64,000 bases of DNA from Paracoccus solventivorans. Lineage in GTDB: Bacteria; Pseudomonadota; Alphaproteobacteria; Rhodobacterales; Rhodobacteraceae. Position numbers and translations under genes: made by a program. Shown piece by piece: positions 8,097-17,135 of the stretch (positions are counted from its first letter, which is position 1; the number at the start of each line of letters is the position of its first letter). The notes under the pieces are model-generated. The model saw only the letters and a program-made list of their open reading frames with translations. It was not told where the DNA came from and did no database searches. The stretch covers positions 480,592-544,591 of the forward strand of contig NZ_FRCK01000002.1 of NCBI RefSeq assembly GCF_900142875.1. The letters are read 5' to 3'.

Positions 8097-9189
8097 GCCG
8101 CGCACCCCGATCCTGCAATTCGGCACCTCGCGGTTCCTTCAGGCCCATGCCGACCTGTTCTTTGCGCAGGCCGAGCCGCCGCTTGCGGTGACGGTGGTGC
8201 AAAGCTCGGGCGATGCCGCGCGCGCCGCGCGGCTGGCGGCGCTGGCCGCGCCCGGCGGCTATCCCGTGCGCATCCGCGGGCTGGACCGGGGCCGCGCCGT
8301 CGAACAGGAGCTGCGCGTCGATTCCGTGCGCCGCACGCTGTCGACCGCCAGCGACTGGCCGGCGCTGGAACGGCTGTTCTGCGAGCAGGTGGAGATCGTG
8401 ATCTCGAACACCGCCGACGCGGGCTATCAGCCGCAGCCGGCCGATCTCGACCCCACGCCCTCGCAGGGGATGAGCTTTCCGGCCAAGCTGGCGCATCTGC
8501 TGGCGGCGCGGTTCCACGCCGGCGCAAGGCCGTTGCAGGTGATGCCGCTGGAGCTGGTCCCCGAAAACGGCCGGGTGCTCAAGGCCCGGGTGCTGGAAAT
8601 CCTGCGCGGCAACGGGATGCCGGCGGCGGTGGCGGATTGGGTGGCGGGGCTGGGGTTCGCCAACAGCCTTGTGGACCGCATCGTCTCCGAGCCGCTGGAA
8701 CCCGCGGGCGCGGTCGCCGAGCCCTATGCGCTGTGGGCGATCGAGGCCGCGCCGGGGATCATCGCCCCCTGCAACCACCCCGCTGTGCAGATGGTCCCCG
8801 ATCTCGAGGAGATCGAGCGGCTCAAGCTGCACATCCTGAACCTTGGCCACACGGCGCTGGTGGATTTCTGGCGCCGCTCGGGCGCCCGCCCCGGGGCGCT
8901 GGTGCGCGAGTTGATGGACGCCCCCGAGGGCGCGGCGCTGCTGGCGCTTTACGACGCCGAGGTGATCCCCGGCTTTGCCCAGAAGGGCCGCGAGCCGCAG
9001 GCGCGCGCCTATCTGGCCGCGACGCTGGACCGGCTGCGCAACCCGTTCCTGGACCACCGGATCGAGGATATCGCCCAGAACCACACGCAAAAGGCCGAAC
9101 GCCGCATTGCCGCCTTTCTGGACTGGATCGGCCCCGGCGGGCCGGCCACCCCGCAACTGCACGCCATCGTCGAAAGAGCACGCGCATGA
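8089..9189 (+). CDS. Mannitol-dehydrogenase-family oxidoreductase, tagaturonate reductase-like
   Basis: A 366-residue protein of the polyol-specific long-chain dehydrogenase family. The N-terminal FGTSRFLQAHADLFFA is the cofactor motif, and the C-terminal domain has GHTALVDFW and DHRIEDIAQNH. UxaB-like proteins interconvert D-tagaturonate and D-altronate with NADH. The gene starts with GTG at 8089 inside the end of the dehydrogenase gene and ends in an ATGA overlap with uxaA. At 366 residues it is shorter than E. coli UxaB or UxuB (about 480). Placement directly before altronate dehydratase supports altronate over mannonate as product. Confidence 0.8.
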   Translation: MSEPRTPILQFGTSRFLQAHADLFFAQAEPPLAVTVVQSSGDAARAARLAALAAPGGYPVRIRGLDRGRAVEQELRVDSVRRTLSTASDWPALERLFCEQVEIVISNTADAGYQPQPADLDPTPSQGMSFPAKLAHLLAARFHAGARPLQVMPLELVPENGRVLKARVLEILRGNGMPAAVADWVAGLGFANSLVDRIVSEPLEPAGAVAEPYALWAIEAAPGIIAPCNHPAVQMVPDLEEIERLKLHILNLGHTALVDFWRRSGARPGALVRELMDAPEGAALLALYDAEVIPGFAQKGREPQARAYLAATLDRLRNPFLDHRIEDIAQNHTQKAERRIAAFLDWIGPGGPATPQLHAIVERARA

Positions 9190-10718
9190 CAGACGCCAGC
9201 CACACCCCGGACAGCCCGGCCCCCGAACGGCCCACCGCCATCCACCTGAACCAGGCCGACAACGTGGCGGTGGCGCTGCAGCCGCTGGCCGCGGGGTCGC
9301 AGGTGCAGGGGGTGACGCTGGCCGCCGACATCCCGCTGGGGCACAAGTTCGCCGTCGCCGCCATCGCCGCGGGCCAGCCGGTGGTGAAATACGGCCAGAT
9401 CATGGCCGCGGCCACCGCGCCGATCGCGCCGGGCGAGCATGTCCACAGCCACAATGCCGCCATGTCGGACAGCCATTCCGACCGCGCCGTCCAGACCGGG
9501 CAGCGGCGGGAACCGCCCCTGCGGCGCAGCTTCATGGGCTATGCGCGCGACAGCGGCCGCGTCGGCACCCGCAACTTCATCGGCATCATGGCCTCGGTCA
9601 ACTGCTCGTCCACCGTCTGCCACGCCATCGCACGGGCGGCCGAACGCGAGCTGCTGCCGCGGTTTCCCGGCATCGACGGCTTTGCCCCCATCGTCCATGA
9701 CCAGGGCTGCGGCATGGCCGGTTCGGGCGAGGGGTTCGACACGCTGGTGCGGGTGCTCAAGGGCTATCGCGACCACCCGAACTTCGGCGGCGTGCTGATC
9801 GTCGGGCTGGGCTGCGAGGTCAACCAGCTGACGCTTTACAAGCGCGACGACTGGACCCGCGAACGCTTCGGGGTGTTCAACATCCAGGAGGTCGGCGGCT
9901 CGGGTTCCGCCGTGCGCCGGGCGCTGGAGCTGCTGGAGCCGATCTGCGAGGCCGCCAACCGCGACCGGCGCAGCGAACAGCCGGTGTCGGGGCTGGTGCT
10001 GGGGATGCAATGCGGCGGCTCGGACGGGTTTTCCGGGATCACCGCCAACCCGGCGCTGGGAGTGGCCTCGGACCTGCTGGTGGCGGCGGGCGGCACCTCG
10101 ATCCTGTCCGAGACCCCGGAAATCTTCGGGGCCGAGCATCTGCTGATCGCGCGTTCGGACGCGTCGACGGCGGCCAGGATCCGCGGGATGATCGACTGGT
10201 GGTGCGACTATGCCGAACGCAACGGCGCCTCGCTGGACAACAACCCCTCGCCCGGGAACAAGCGCGGCGGGCTGACCACGATCCTGGAAAAATCGCTGGG
10301 CGCGGTGGCCAAGGCCGGGCAGGCGCCGGTGGCGGGCGCCTTTGCCTATGCCGAGCGGATCACCACCCCCGGCCTCGTCTACATGGACAGCCCCGGCTAT
10401 GACCCGGTGTCGGCCACCGGCCAGGTCGCGGCGGGCGCCAACCTGATCGCCTTTACCACCGGGCGGGGGTCGTGTTTCGGCGCCAAGCCCGCGCCCTCGA
10501 TCAAGCTGGCCTCGAACGGAGAGCTGTTCCGGCGGATGCCCGAGGACATGGACATCAACTGCGGCGTGGTGGTGGACGAGGGCGTCAGCCTGGAGGACAT
10601 GGGCCAGCGCATCTACGAGCTGCTGCTGGACACCGCCTCGGGCCGGAAAAGCCGGTCCGAAGAGTTCGGCTATGGCGACCACGAATTCGTGCCGTGGAAG
10701 ATCGGCGCGACGCTGTAG
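9186..10718 (+). CDS. uxaA: Altronate dehydratase
   Basis: A 510-residue UxaA: an N-terminal SAF domain (about 20-95, LNQADNVAVAL to VKYGQIMA), then the long catalytic domain with conserved GYARDSGRVGTRNFIGI, HDQGCGMAGSG, LGMQCGGSDGFSGITANP and FTTGRGSCFGAKPAPSIK. UxaA removes water from D-altronate to give 2-keto-3-deoxy-D-gluconate, and the family is iron-dependent. The product is the substrate of the KdgK encoded on the other side of the regulator. A galactarate dehydratase (GarD) reading is less likely, because the neighbours supply altronate. Confidence 0.92.
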   Translation: MTDASHTPDSPAPERPTAIHLNQADNVAVALQPLAAGSQVQGVTLAADIPLGHKFAVAAIAAGQPVVKYGQIMAAATAPIAPGEHVHSHNAAMSDSHSDRAVQTGQRREPPLRRSFMGYARDSGRVGTRNFIGIMASVNCSSTVCHAIARAAERELLPRFPGIDGFAPIVHDQGCGMAGSGEGFDTLVRVLKGYRDHPNFGGVLIVGLGCEVNQLTLYKRDDWTRERFGVFNIQEVGGSGSAVRRALELLEPICEAANRDRRSEQPVSGLVLGMQCGGSDGFSGITANPALGVASDLLVAAGGTSILSETPEIFGAEHLLIARSDASTAARIRGMIDWWCDYAERNGASLDNNPSPGNKRGGLTTILEKSLGAVAKAGQAPVAGAFAYAERITTPGLVYMDSPGYDPVSATGQVAAGANLIAFTTGRGSCFGAKPAPSIKLASNGELFRRMPEDMDINCGVVVDEGVSLEDMGQRIYELLLDTASGRKSRSEEFGYGDHEFVPWKIGATL

Positions 10719-10751
10719 CCGCAGCGTTTCAGTTGCAACGGCCGGGTGGGG

Positions 10752-11549
10752 TCAGGACGCCACCCGGATCATCAGCTCGGCCTCGCTATGGGCATGGTGG
10801 TGCAGCACCAGCGGCCGTCCGTCATGCGAGGAAACCTCGATCGGGGTGCCGTAAAGCTCGGACAGCAGCGCCTCGTTCAGCACCTGCTCGGCCGGGCCCT
10901 GCGCAAAGATGCGGCCGTTCTTCATCGCGACGATGTGGTCAGCCCAGGCGGCGGCATAGTTCACCTCGTGGACCACGGTGACCACGCTGCGCCCGGACTC
11001 GCGCACCACCCCGGCCAGCCGCGCCATCAGCGCCCGGGCATGGGCCATGTCGAGGTTGTTCAGCGGCTCGTCCAGCAGCACCCAGGGGGTGTCCTGCGCG
11101 AAGGTCATCGCCAGGAAGGCGCGCTGCACCTGCCCGCCCGACAGCTCGTCCAGAAAGCGATGCGCCAGCGGCCCCAGGTCCACCGCCTCGATCGCCGCGG
11201 CCACCGCCGCGTGGTCGGCAGCGCGGGGGCGGCCGCGGTGATGCGGCCAGCGGCCGAAGCCGACCAGCTCGGACACCCGCAGGCGGCTGGCGACGTTGTT
11301 GTGCTGGCCCATGATCGCCAGGCTGCGGGCCAGCGTCTCGGTGGGGGTGCGGGCGATGTCCTGCCCGTCGACGGCGATGCGCCCTGCCTGCAACCGCTCC
11401 AGCCGGGCCACCAGCCGCAGCAGCGTGGACTTGCCGGCGCCGTTCGGCCCGATCAGCGCCGTCAGCCGGCCCTTGGGCAGCTCGAGCGAGATATCCGACA
11501 GGATCGGCGCCGGGCCGATGTGATGCTGGACGGATTCGATGCGGATCAT
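10752..11549 (-). CDS. Ferric-siderophore ABC transporter ATP-binding protein
   Basis: A 265-residue ABC ATPase with Walker A GPNGAGKSTLLRL, signature LSGGQVQRAFLAM and Walker B WVLLDEPLNNLD. The FecE/FatE subtype is shown by the spacing and by the HEVNYAAAWADHIVAMKNG switch region. It is the last gene of a four-gene minus-strand operon and overlaps the preceding permease by 4 bp. It powers iron-siderophore import through the two FecCD permeases. Confidence 0.9.
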   Translation of the reverse strand: MIRIESVQHHIGPAPILSDISLELPKGRLTALIGPNGAGKSTLLRLVARLERLQAGRIAVDGQDIARTPTETLARSLAIMGQHNNVASRLRVSELVGFGRWPHHRGRPRAADHAAVAAAIEAVDLGPLAHRFLDELSGGQVQRAFLAMTFAQDTPWVLLDEPLNNLDMAHARALMARLAGVVRESGRSVVTVVHEVNYAAAWADHIVAMKNGRIFAQGPAEQVLNEALLSELYGTPIEVSSHDGRPLVLHHHAHSEAELMIRVAS

Positions 11550-12580
11550 CTGATGCGCCCCCTGAGCAGCAGGTAAAGGAAGAACAGCCCGCCGAGGAAC
11601 TCGACCACGACGGAAAGCGTCGCGGGCTGGGCCAGCGCCCGCTCGAACAGGGTCTGGCCGGCGACGAGGATCAGCGCCCCGATCAGCCCGGCGGTGGGCA
11701 GCAGCACCGCGTGGCGGTCGCTGGACGCCAGACCGTGCGCCATGCCCGCGACCAGCAGCCCGAAGAACGCCACCGGCCCGACCAGCGCCGTCGAGACCGA
11801 CACCAGCACCGCCACCAGCGCCAGCGACATCACCACCATGCGGTCAAAGCGCAGCCCCAGCGACACCGCCGCCGTGCGCCCCAGCGCCAGCACGTCCAGC
11901 CGCGGGGCCAGCACCAGCGCCGCCGCGATCGCCGCCGCCGCGATGGCGGCGCCCGGCAGCAGCAGCGTGGCGTCGATGCGGCCGAAGCTGGCGAAGCTGA
12001 CGCTTTGCACCACCGCATAGGAATTGGGGTCCAGGATACGGGCAATGAAGCCGCTGATCGAGCGGAACATCACCCCCAGGATCACCCCGGTCAGGATCAT
12101 CCGCGGGATGTCGCGGGCGCCGCGCCCCAGCAGCGCCCCGAACAGCAGCCCGGCCAGCAGCACCATCACCGCGACCTCGGCCAGGAACTTCGCCGCCGGG
12201 TCGATGGCGGCAAAGCCGGTGACCCCGGCGCTGGCGACCAGCAGCGTCTGCAACAGCACGTAAAGCGCGTCGAACCCCATGATCGAGGGGGTCAGCACCC
12301 GGTTGGCCGAGACGGTCTGGAACAGCACCGTGGCCACCGCGACCGAGGCTCCGACCGTGATCAGCCCCGCCAGTTTCACCGCCCGCAGCCACAGGATGAA
12401 GCTGCGGTTGCCGCCGCCCAAGCCCTGGAACATCCAGATCAGCGAACACAGCGCCAAGGCCGCCGCCAGCAGCGCGACTACCCCCGGCCGCAGCTGGCCC
12501 CATGGCCGCGCGGGCCCGGGGGCCGTGGCCGCCCCCGCGGCCGCCCCGGCGGGCAGCGGCCGGATCCCCGGCCTAGCCAT
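11546..12580 (-). CDS. Iron-siderophore ABC transporter permease, FecCD family (second)
   Basis: A 344-residue FecCD-type permease with about nine to ten membrane spans. The coupling-helix region facing the ATPase (GPVAFFGLLVAGMAHGLASSD) and the early ANRVLTPSIMGFDALYVL match the family. An alanine- and proline-rich N-terminal extension of about 30 residues precedes the first helix, so the true start may be internal. It forms a heterodimeric channel with the product of 12573-13538; the genes overlap by 8 bp. Confidence 0.9.
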   Translation of the reverse strand: MARPGIRPLPAGAAAGAATAPGPARPWGQLRPGVVALLAAALALCSLIWMFQGLGGGNRSFILWLRAVKLAGLITVGASVAVATVLFQTVSANRVLTPSIMGFDALYVLLQTLLVASAGVTGFAAIDPAAKFLAEVAVMVLLAGLLFGALLGRGARDIPRMILTGVILGVMFRSISGFIARILDPNSYAVVQSVSFASFGRIDATLLLPGAAIAAAAIAAALVLAPRLDVLALGRTAAVSLGLRFDRMVVMSLALVAVLVSVSTALVGPVAFFGLLVAGMAHGLASSDRHAVLLPTAGLIGALILVAGQTLFERALAQPATLSVVVEFLGGLFFLYLLLRGRIR

Positions 12581-13538
12581 GCGCCGGGCTCCGATAGAGC
12601 AGCACCAGGAAGATGGCGGCGCCGAGGATCCCCAGGATCATCCCGACCGGAATCTCGTAGGGCGCGATCAGCACCCGCCCGATGATGTCGCAGACCAGCA
12701 GCAGCCCAGCGCCCCCCGCCGCCACGATGGGCAGCGAGGCGCGCAGGTCGTCCCCGACCAGCCGCGCCGCGATATTGGGCACCACCAGCCCGACGAAGGG
12801 CACCATCCCCACCGTGGTGACCACCAGCGCCGAGACCACCGCCACCACCACCAGCCCCAGCCGCATCACCGCCGCGGCGCGCAGCCCCAGCCCGGTGGCG
12901 ATCTCGTCGCCCAGCGACAGGATGGCGAAACGGTCGGCGCCCAGCCAGGCCAGCGCCGCCGCCCCGCCCGCGACCCACAGCAGCTCATAGCGGCCGGCGG
13001 TGACGCCCGAAAACTCGCCGCTCAGCCAGGTGCCGATATATTGCAGCATGTCGGTCTGCCAGGCGATCCAGGTCACGACCGAGCCCAGCACCCCCGACAG
13101 CACCAGACCGGCGATGGGGACCAGCATCACCTCGCGCCGCGGCAGGCGGCGGATGATCGCCACGAACAGCGCGGTCGAGGCGACGGCGGCCACGCTTGCG
13201 CACAGCATCTTGACCCAGATCGGCGCGGCGGGCGCCAGCAGCGTCACCGCCAGCAGCCCCAGCGCCGCGCCCTCGCTGGTGCCCGAGGTGTCGGGCCCGA
13301 CGAAGCGGTTGCGCACCAGCGCCTGGATCAGCGCGCCGGACACCGCCAGCGCCGCCCCCGACAGCGCCACCGCCAGCGTCCGCGGCAGCCGCGATTCCAT
13401 CACCACCAGCGCCGTCCACGCATCCGAACGGGCGCTGCGCAGGTCGATCTCGGCCGCGCCCAGCCCCAGGCTCAGCGCCATCAGCCCGACCAGGGCCGAC
13501 AGCGCCAGCACGGCGGCGGGGCGGCGGCCGAGGATCAT
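12573..13538 (-). CDS. Iron-siderophore ABC transporter permease, FecCD family (first)
   Basis: A 321-residue hydrophobic permease. RNRFVGPDTSGTSEGAALGL and VPFVGLVVPNIAARLVGDD are the hallmark motifs of BtuC/FecCD proteins; the second is the cytoplasmic loop that docks to the ATPase. The gene lies between the binding protein (4-bp overlap) and the second permease. The order binding protein, permease, permease, ATPase is that of Fat/Ceu-type siderophore importers. Confidence 0.92.
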   Translation of the reverse strand: MILGRRPAAVLALSALVGLMALSLGLGAAEIDLRSARSDAWTALVVMESRLPRTLAVALSGAALAVSGALIQALVRNRFVGPDTSGTSEGAALGLLAVTLLAPAAPIWVKMLCASVAAVASTALFVAIIRRLPRREVMLVPIAGLVLSGVLGSVVTWIAWQTDMLQYIGTWLSGEFSGVTAGRYELLWVAGGAAALAWLGADRFAILSLGDEIATGLGLRAAAVMRLGLVVVAVVSALVVTTVGMVPFVGLVVPNIAARLVGDDLRASLPIVAAGGAGLLLVCDIIGRVLIAPYEIPVGMILGILGAAIFLVLLYRSPAHG

Positions 13539-14431
13539 TTCTCCAGCGCCTCCTGCAGGCTGTCGAGCAGGTTCATCATCGCGGTATAGCCGCCGGCGGC
13601 CAGATAAAGGTCACCCGCCGGCAGATAGACCACATGGTCGTCGGTCCAGGCCCTGGTGCCCTTGACCAGCTCGGTCGACAGCGTGGCCTCGGCCGACTGG
13701 GTGTCGGCGCCGATGGCCGCGCCGCGGTCCAGCACCAGCAGCCAGTCGGGGTTGGCCTGGGCGATGAACTCATGGCTGATGGCGTCGCCATGGCCCGCGG
13801 TCGGGTCCAGCTTTTCCACCGCAGGCGGCAGCCCGGTCACATCATACAGCCAGCCGAATCGCGAGCCGGGACCATAGGCCGACATCTTCGGCCCGTTGGT
13901 CAGCACCACCAGCGCCGTGCCCTTGTCGCGCCCGGCCTCGGCCACCGCGGCCAGTTTCTCGTCCAGCGCGGCGATCAGGGTCTCGGCCTCGGCCTCCTTG
14001 CCGTAAAGCTGCGCATAGGCGTTCAGCCGCTCTTTCAGCTGCTCGACCAGCTTGCCGCCGTCCACGGTCATGTCGATGGCCGGCGCCACCTGCGACACCG
14101 TCTGCCGCGCCGGGGCGGTGCGGTTGGCGACCACGATCAGGTCGGGACCGGCCCCGGCCAGCGCCTCGAGATTGGGTTCCAGCACGGTGCCGACCCGCGC
14201 CGCCTCGGGCGCGAAATCCTTGAGATAATCCAGATAGAGATTGTCCGGCACCGCCGCCGGGGTGATTCCCAGCGCCTTGAGCGTGTCGATCGCGCCCAGG
14301 TCCAGCACCGCGATCCGCTCGGGTGCCTGCGGCACGGGGGCCTCGCCCTGCGCGGTCTGGATGGTGATGTCGGCCGCCATCGCCGCCACCGGCGCCGTCG
14401 ACATCAGAAGGGCGAGCACGAATCCACGCAT
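13535..14431 (-). CDS. Siderophore-binding periplasmic protein, CeuE/FatB-like
   Basis: A 298-residue class III binding protein. The start at 14431 is chosen because an AAGGA box lies 6 bp upstream and a clean signal peptide follows (cleavage near AMAAD at about 20); the frame continues upstream without good signal features. Motifs: [19 protein letters not shown] (first lobe), [11 protein letters not shown], and the C-terminal [16 protein letters not shown] with [13 protein letters not shown] typical of FatB/CeuE. It captures ferric siderophore, probably of the catecholate or carboxylate type. Ligand type is inferred from family only. Confidence 0.9.
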   Translation of the reverse strand: MRGFVLALLMSTAPVAAMAADITIQTAQGEAPVPQAPERIAVLDLGAIDTLKALGITPAAVPDNLYLDYLKDFAPEAARVGTVLEPNLEALAGAGPDLIVVANRTAPARQTVSQVAPAIDMTVDGGKLVEQLKERLNAYAQLYGKEAEAETLIAALDEKLAAVAEAGRDKGTALVVLTNGPKMSAYGPGSRFGWLYDVTGLPPAVEKLDPTAGHGDAISHEFIAQANPDWLLVLDRGAAIGADTQSAEATLSTELVKGTRAWTDDHVVYLPAGDLYLAAGGYTAMMNLLDSLQEALEK

Positions 14432-14804
14432 GTCAGGTCCTTTCGGAAAAAATCGGTTATCATGCTGGCGTCGGGCTGGCATCTGCCCCCTGCTATCCGC
14501 GGAAGCGGTAGCTGTCCATAGATGGCGATCAAAACAATCGGGTATTGACGCCGCATCACAAGGTCGTCTACCCAGCCGCCGACGACGCCTTCGCCCCGCA
14601 TCGCAGGGCCCGGCCCCGACCAGCAGCGATCGGACACCGGGCCGCCAGCCACGGCGTGTCTGTTCTGCGACCTTTTCGAAGGGAAGATCATGCCGAATCC
14701 TTCCATGCCCCGCGGCGGCCTGCCGATGGCCTCACCGTCGCCCGGCAAGGCCCGCGACCATGCCCGGGGCTGACGGCCGGATTCCCAGCCGATCCGGGGA
14801 AAGA
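14432..14804. promoter_or_regulatory. Divergent control region of the siderophore ABC and exbBD-tonB operons
   Basis: This 373-bp gap separates two outward-facing iron-uptake operons. TTGACG at 14545-14550 and TCTACC at 14568-14573, 17 bp apart, form a possible plus-strand promoter. AAGGA before 14431 serves the minus-strand gene. I see no convincing Fur-, Irr- or RirA-type palindrome by eye, although iron control is expected. Short open frames here overlap on both strands and look accidental. Confidence 0.4.
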
Positions 14805-15611
14805 ATGTCCAAGAAACGCGCCACGGAGACCAAGATGAACCGCAGCCTCACCGCCCTTGCCGCCTGCGCCGTGGTTGCGGCCTCGCCCGCCTTCGCGCAG
14901 GCCCCGGGCGTGCTGCCGCCCGACACGCTGCCCCACGACCTTTCCCCCTGGGGGATGTTCATGGCCGCCGATATCGTGGTCAAGGCGGTGATGATCGGGC
15001 TGGCGGCGGCCTCGGTGGTGACCTGGACGGTGGCGCTGTTCAAGCTGATCGAGATCGCCGGCGCCGCGCGCGCCGCCACCGTCAGCCATGGGCGGATCGC
15101 CGCCGCCGGGGCGCTGGCCGCCGCGGCCGGGCGGCTGAGCGGGCGGCGCGACCCGGTGGCGCGGATGCTGCGCGCGGCGGGGCGCGAACTGGTCGCCGCC
15201 CGCCCCGACCTGCCGGGCGTGCCCGCGCAGGGGGTCAAGGAACGCGTGGCCTCGACCCTGGCCCGGATCGAGGCGGCGGCGGGGCGGCAGCTGGCCAACG
15301 GCACCGGGCTGCTGGCCACCATCGGCGCGACCGCGCCCTTTGTCGGGCTGTTCGGCACGGTCTGGGGCATCATGAACGCCTTCGTCGGCATCTCGCGCGC
15401 CCAGACCACCAACCTGGCCGTGGTCGCCCCCGGCATCGCCGAGGCGCTGCTGGCCACCGCGCTGGGGCTGGTCGCGGCGATCCCGGCGGTGATCGTCTAC
15501 AACCTGTGCGCCCGGGCCATCGCATCCCACCGCGCGCAGCTGCGCGACAGCGGCGCATTGATCGAACGGCTGGTCAGCCGCGAGCTCGACCACGCCATGC
15601 GGAGGCTCTGA
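14805..15611 (+). CDS. exbB: TonB-system energizer ExbB
   Basis: ExbB of 268 residues from ATG 14805, which has a GGGGAAAGA box; ATG 14835 with GGAG upstream gives 258 residues beginning directly with a signal-like segment ending in AFAQ. Three membrane helices are visible, with the MotA/TolQ/ExbB signature [20 protein letters not shown] and the C-terminal [20 protein letters not shown]. ExbB and ExbD form the proton-driven motor that energises TonB. The N-terminal periplasmic extension with a signal peptide is common in alphaproteobacterial ExbB. Confidence 0.93.
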   Translation: MSKKRATETKMNRSLTALAACAVVAASPAFAQAPGVLPPDTLPHDLSPWGMFMAADIVVKAVMIGLAAASVVTWTVALFKLIEIAGAARAATVSHGRIAAAGALAAAAGRLSGRRDPVARMLRAAGRELVAARPDLPGVPAQGVKERVASTLARIEAAAGRQLANGTGLLATIGATAPFVGLFGTVWGIMNAFVGISRAQTTNLAVVAPGIAEALLATALGLVAAIPAVIVYNLCARAIASHRAQLRDSGALIERLVSRELDHAMRRL

Positions 15612-15612
15612 C

Positions 15613-16035
15613 ATGGGTTCGCGCCCCGACGACGGCGAGCAGCTCGACGAGCTGTCGGAAATCAACGTCACCCCGTTCATCGACGTGATGCTGGTGCTGC
15701 TGATCATCTTCATGGTGGCGGCGCCGCTGGCGACGGTGGACGTGAACGTGGACTTGCCGGCCTCGACCGCGGCGGCGGCGCCGCGCCCGGACGAGCCGGT
15801 CTACGTCACCCTGCAGGCCGACGGCAGCATCGCCCTGGCCAACAGCGAGATCGGGGTCGAGGCGCTGCCCGAGGCGCTGGACAACGCCACCGGCGGCGAC
15901 CCCGAGGCGCGGATCTACCTGCGCGCCGACCGCAACGTCGAATATGGCGAGCTGATGGGTCTGATGAACCGCATCCGCGACGCAGGCTGGGGCCGGATCG
16001 GGCTGGTCGGCCTGGAAACGGTGCCGGCGTCGTGA
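15613..16035 (+). CDS. exbD: Biopolymer transport protein ExbD
   Basis: 140 residues with one N-terminal membrane helix (about 20-42) preceded by ELSEINVTPFIDVMLVLLII. The Asp in FIDVMLV is the proton-carrying residue of the ExbD/TolR family. The periplasmic domain (45-140) ends in the usual DRNVEYGELMGLMNRIRDAG region. One base separates it from exbB, and its stop overlaps the tonB GTG start. Confidence 0.94.
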   Translation: MGSRPDDGEQLDELSEINVTPFIDVMLVLLIIFMVAAPLATVDVNVDLPASTAAAAPRPDEPVYVTLQADGSIALANSEIGVEALPEALDNATGGDPEARIYLRADRNVEYGELMGLMNRIRDAGWGRIGLVGLETVPAS

Positions 16036-16904
16036 CCCGCGCGGGCCGCCCGGGCTGGTGGTTCACCGCCGCCGTGCTGGTGCTTGGCGCGCATCTGGTC
16101 GGCGCCACCACGCTGGCGCGGCGCCCCGCGCCGGTGCCGGTGCCGCCCGAGGCCACGGTGGTCGAGCTGCTGTCGCCCGAACCCGCGGCCGGCATCGCGG
16201 AAACCCCGACCGAGCTGGCCGAGAACCTGCCGGCGCTGCCGCAGCTGGCCGAGCTGGAGCCGCCCGAGTTCCCCGAGCCCGAACCCGAGCCCGAGCCGGA
16301 ACCGCCGCCCCCCGAGCCGAAACCTGAGCCCGAGCCGCCGCAGCCAGAACCGGAGCCGGAACCGGAACCACTGCCGGAACCCGAGCCGGAGCCGGTGGTC
16401 GAGCCGGTGGTCGAGCCGATCGAGACCATCGCCGCCGTGCGCCCCCGCGCCCGCCCGCCGACGCTGCGCCGCATCGTCGAGCCGCGCGAGACCCCGCAAA
16501 AACCCGAACCGCAGCGCGAGCGCCGCCAGGAACAGCCCCGCGAACAGCCCCGGCAGGCGCAGACCGCCCCCGCCCGCACGCAGCCCGCCCCCTCGGCGGC
16601 CGGCAGCGCCGGACAGGCCGCGCGCGTCTCGGGGCAAGCGGTGCAGTCCTGGGAAAACAAGGTGCGCCAGGCCACCGCGCGGCACATGAGCCGCGCCCGG
16701 GTCACCGCCCGCGGGCAGCTGGCCGCAACCGTGCTGGTGCGCATCGACGGCGGCGGCGGGGTGCAGGCCTCGCTCGCCCAGGGCAGCGGCGACCCCGGCG
16801 TCGACGCGGCGCTGATGCGCCACGCCAGCCGCCTGCCCCGCATGCCCGCTCCGCCCGACCGGCAGGCGAAATCCGTGGTGGTCCCGTTCCGCATCACGCG
16901 CTGA
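16032..16904 (+). CDS. tonB: TonB protein with long Glu-Pro-rich spacer
   Basis: 290 residues from a GTG start overlapping the exbD stop. An N-terminal signal anchor (about 10-28) is followed by about 60 residues of alternating proline and acidic residues (roughly 75-135), then a basic Arg/Gln/Pro stretch. The C-terminal TonB domain (about 205-290) includes RVTARGQLAATVLVRIDGGG and ends with VVVPFRITR. The acidic then basic proline spacer lets the protein cross the periplasm to outer-membrane receptors. The window carries no TonB-dependent receptor, so the partner is elsewhere. Confidence 0.92.
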   Translation: MTRAGRPGWWFTAAVLVLGAHLVGATTLARRPAPVPVPPEATVVELLSPEPAAGIAETPTELAENLPALPQLAELEPPEFPEPEPEPEPEPPPPEPKPEPEPPQPEPEPEPEPLPEPEPEPVVEPVVEPIETIAAVRPRARPPTLRRIVEPRETPQKPEPQRERRQEQPREQPRQAQTAPARTQPAPSAAGSAGQAARVSGQAVQSWENKVRQATARHMSRARVTARGQLAATVLVRIDGGGGVQASLAQGSGDPGVDAALMRHASRLPRMPAPPDRQAKSVVVPFRITR

Positions 16905-16952
16905 AGGGCGGCAGCGGCGGCGGGCTGAAGCCGTGTGGGGGGGGGCGCCTGC

Positions 16953-16973
16953 GGGTAACGGGTAACGGGTAAC
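16953..16973. repeat. Three tandem copies of GGGTAAC
   Basis: Perfect 7-bp repeats at 16953-16959, 16960-16966 and 16967-16973, shortly after a run of nine or more G residues (about 16937-16945). They lie in the 424-bp gap between tonB and the end of comEC. Confidence 0.9.
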
Positions 16974-17135
16974 GGCAAAGAATACTGCTGGCAGCCTTGA
17001 TCTAGCAGGCTTCGGCTGCCGCCGGACCTCAAACTCACCCGCCGCTCCTCAAACCCGGCACAGCAGCGCCGGCCCCAAGGCTCGCCCCACCCGCAGCAGG
17101 CCGCGCCCGCTTGCGGCACGGATCACATCCGGCGA

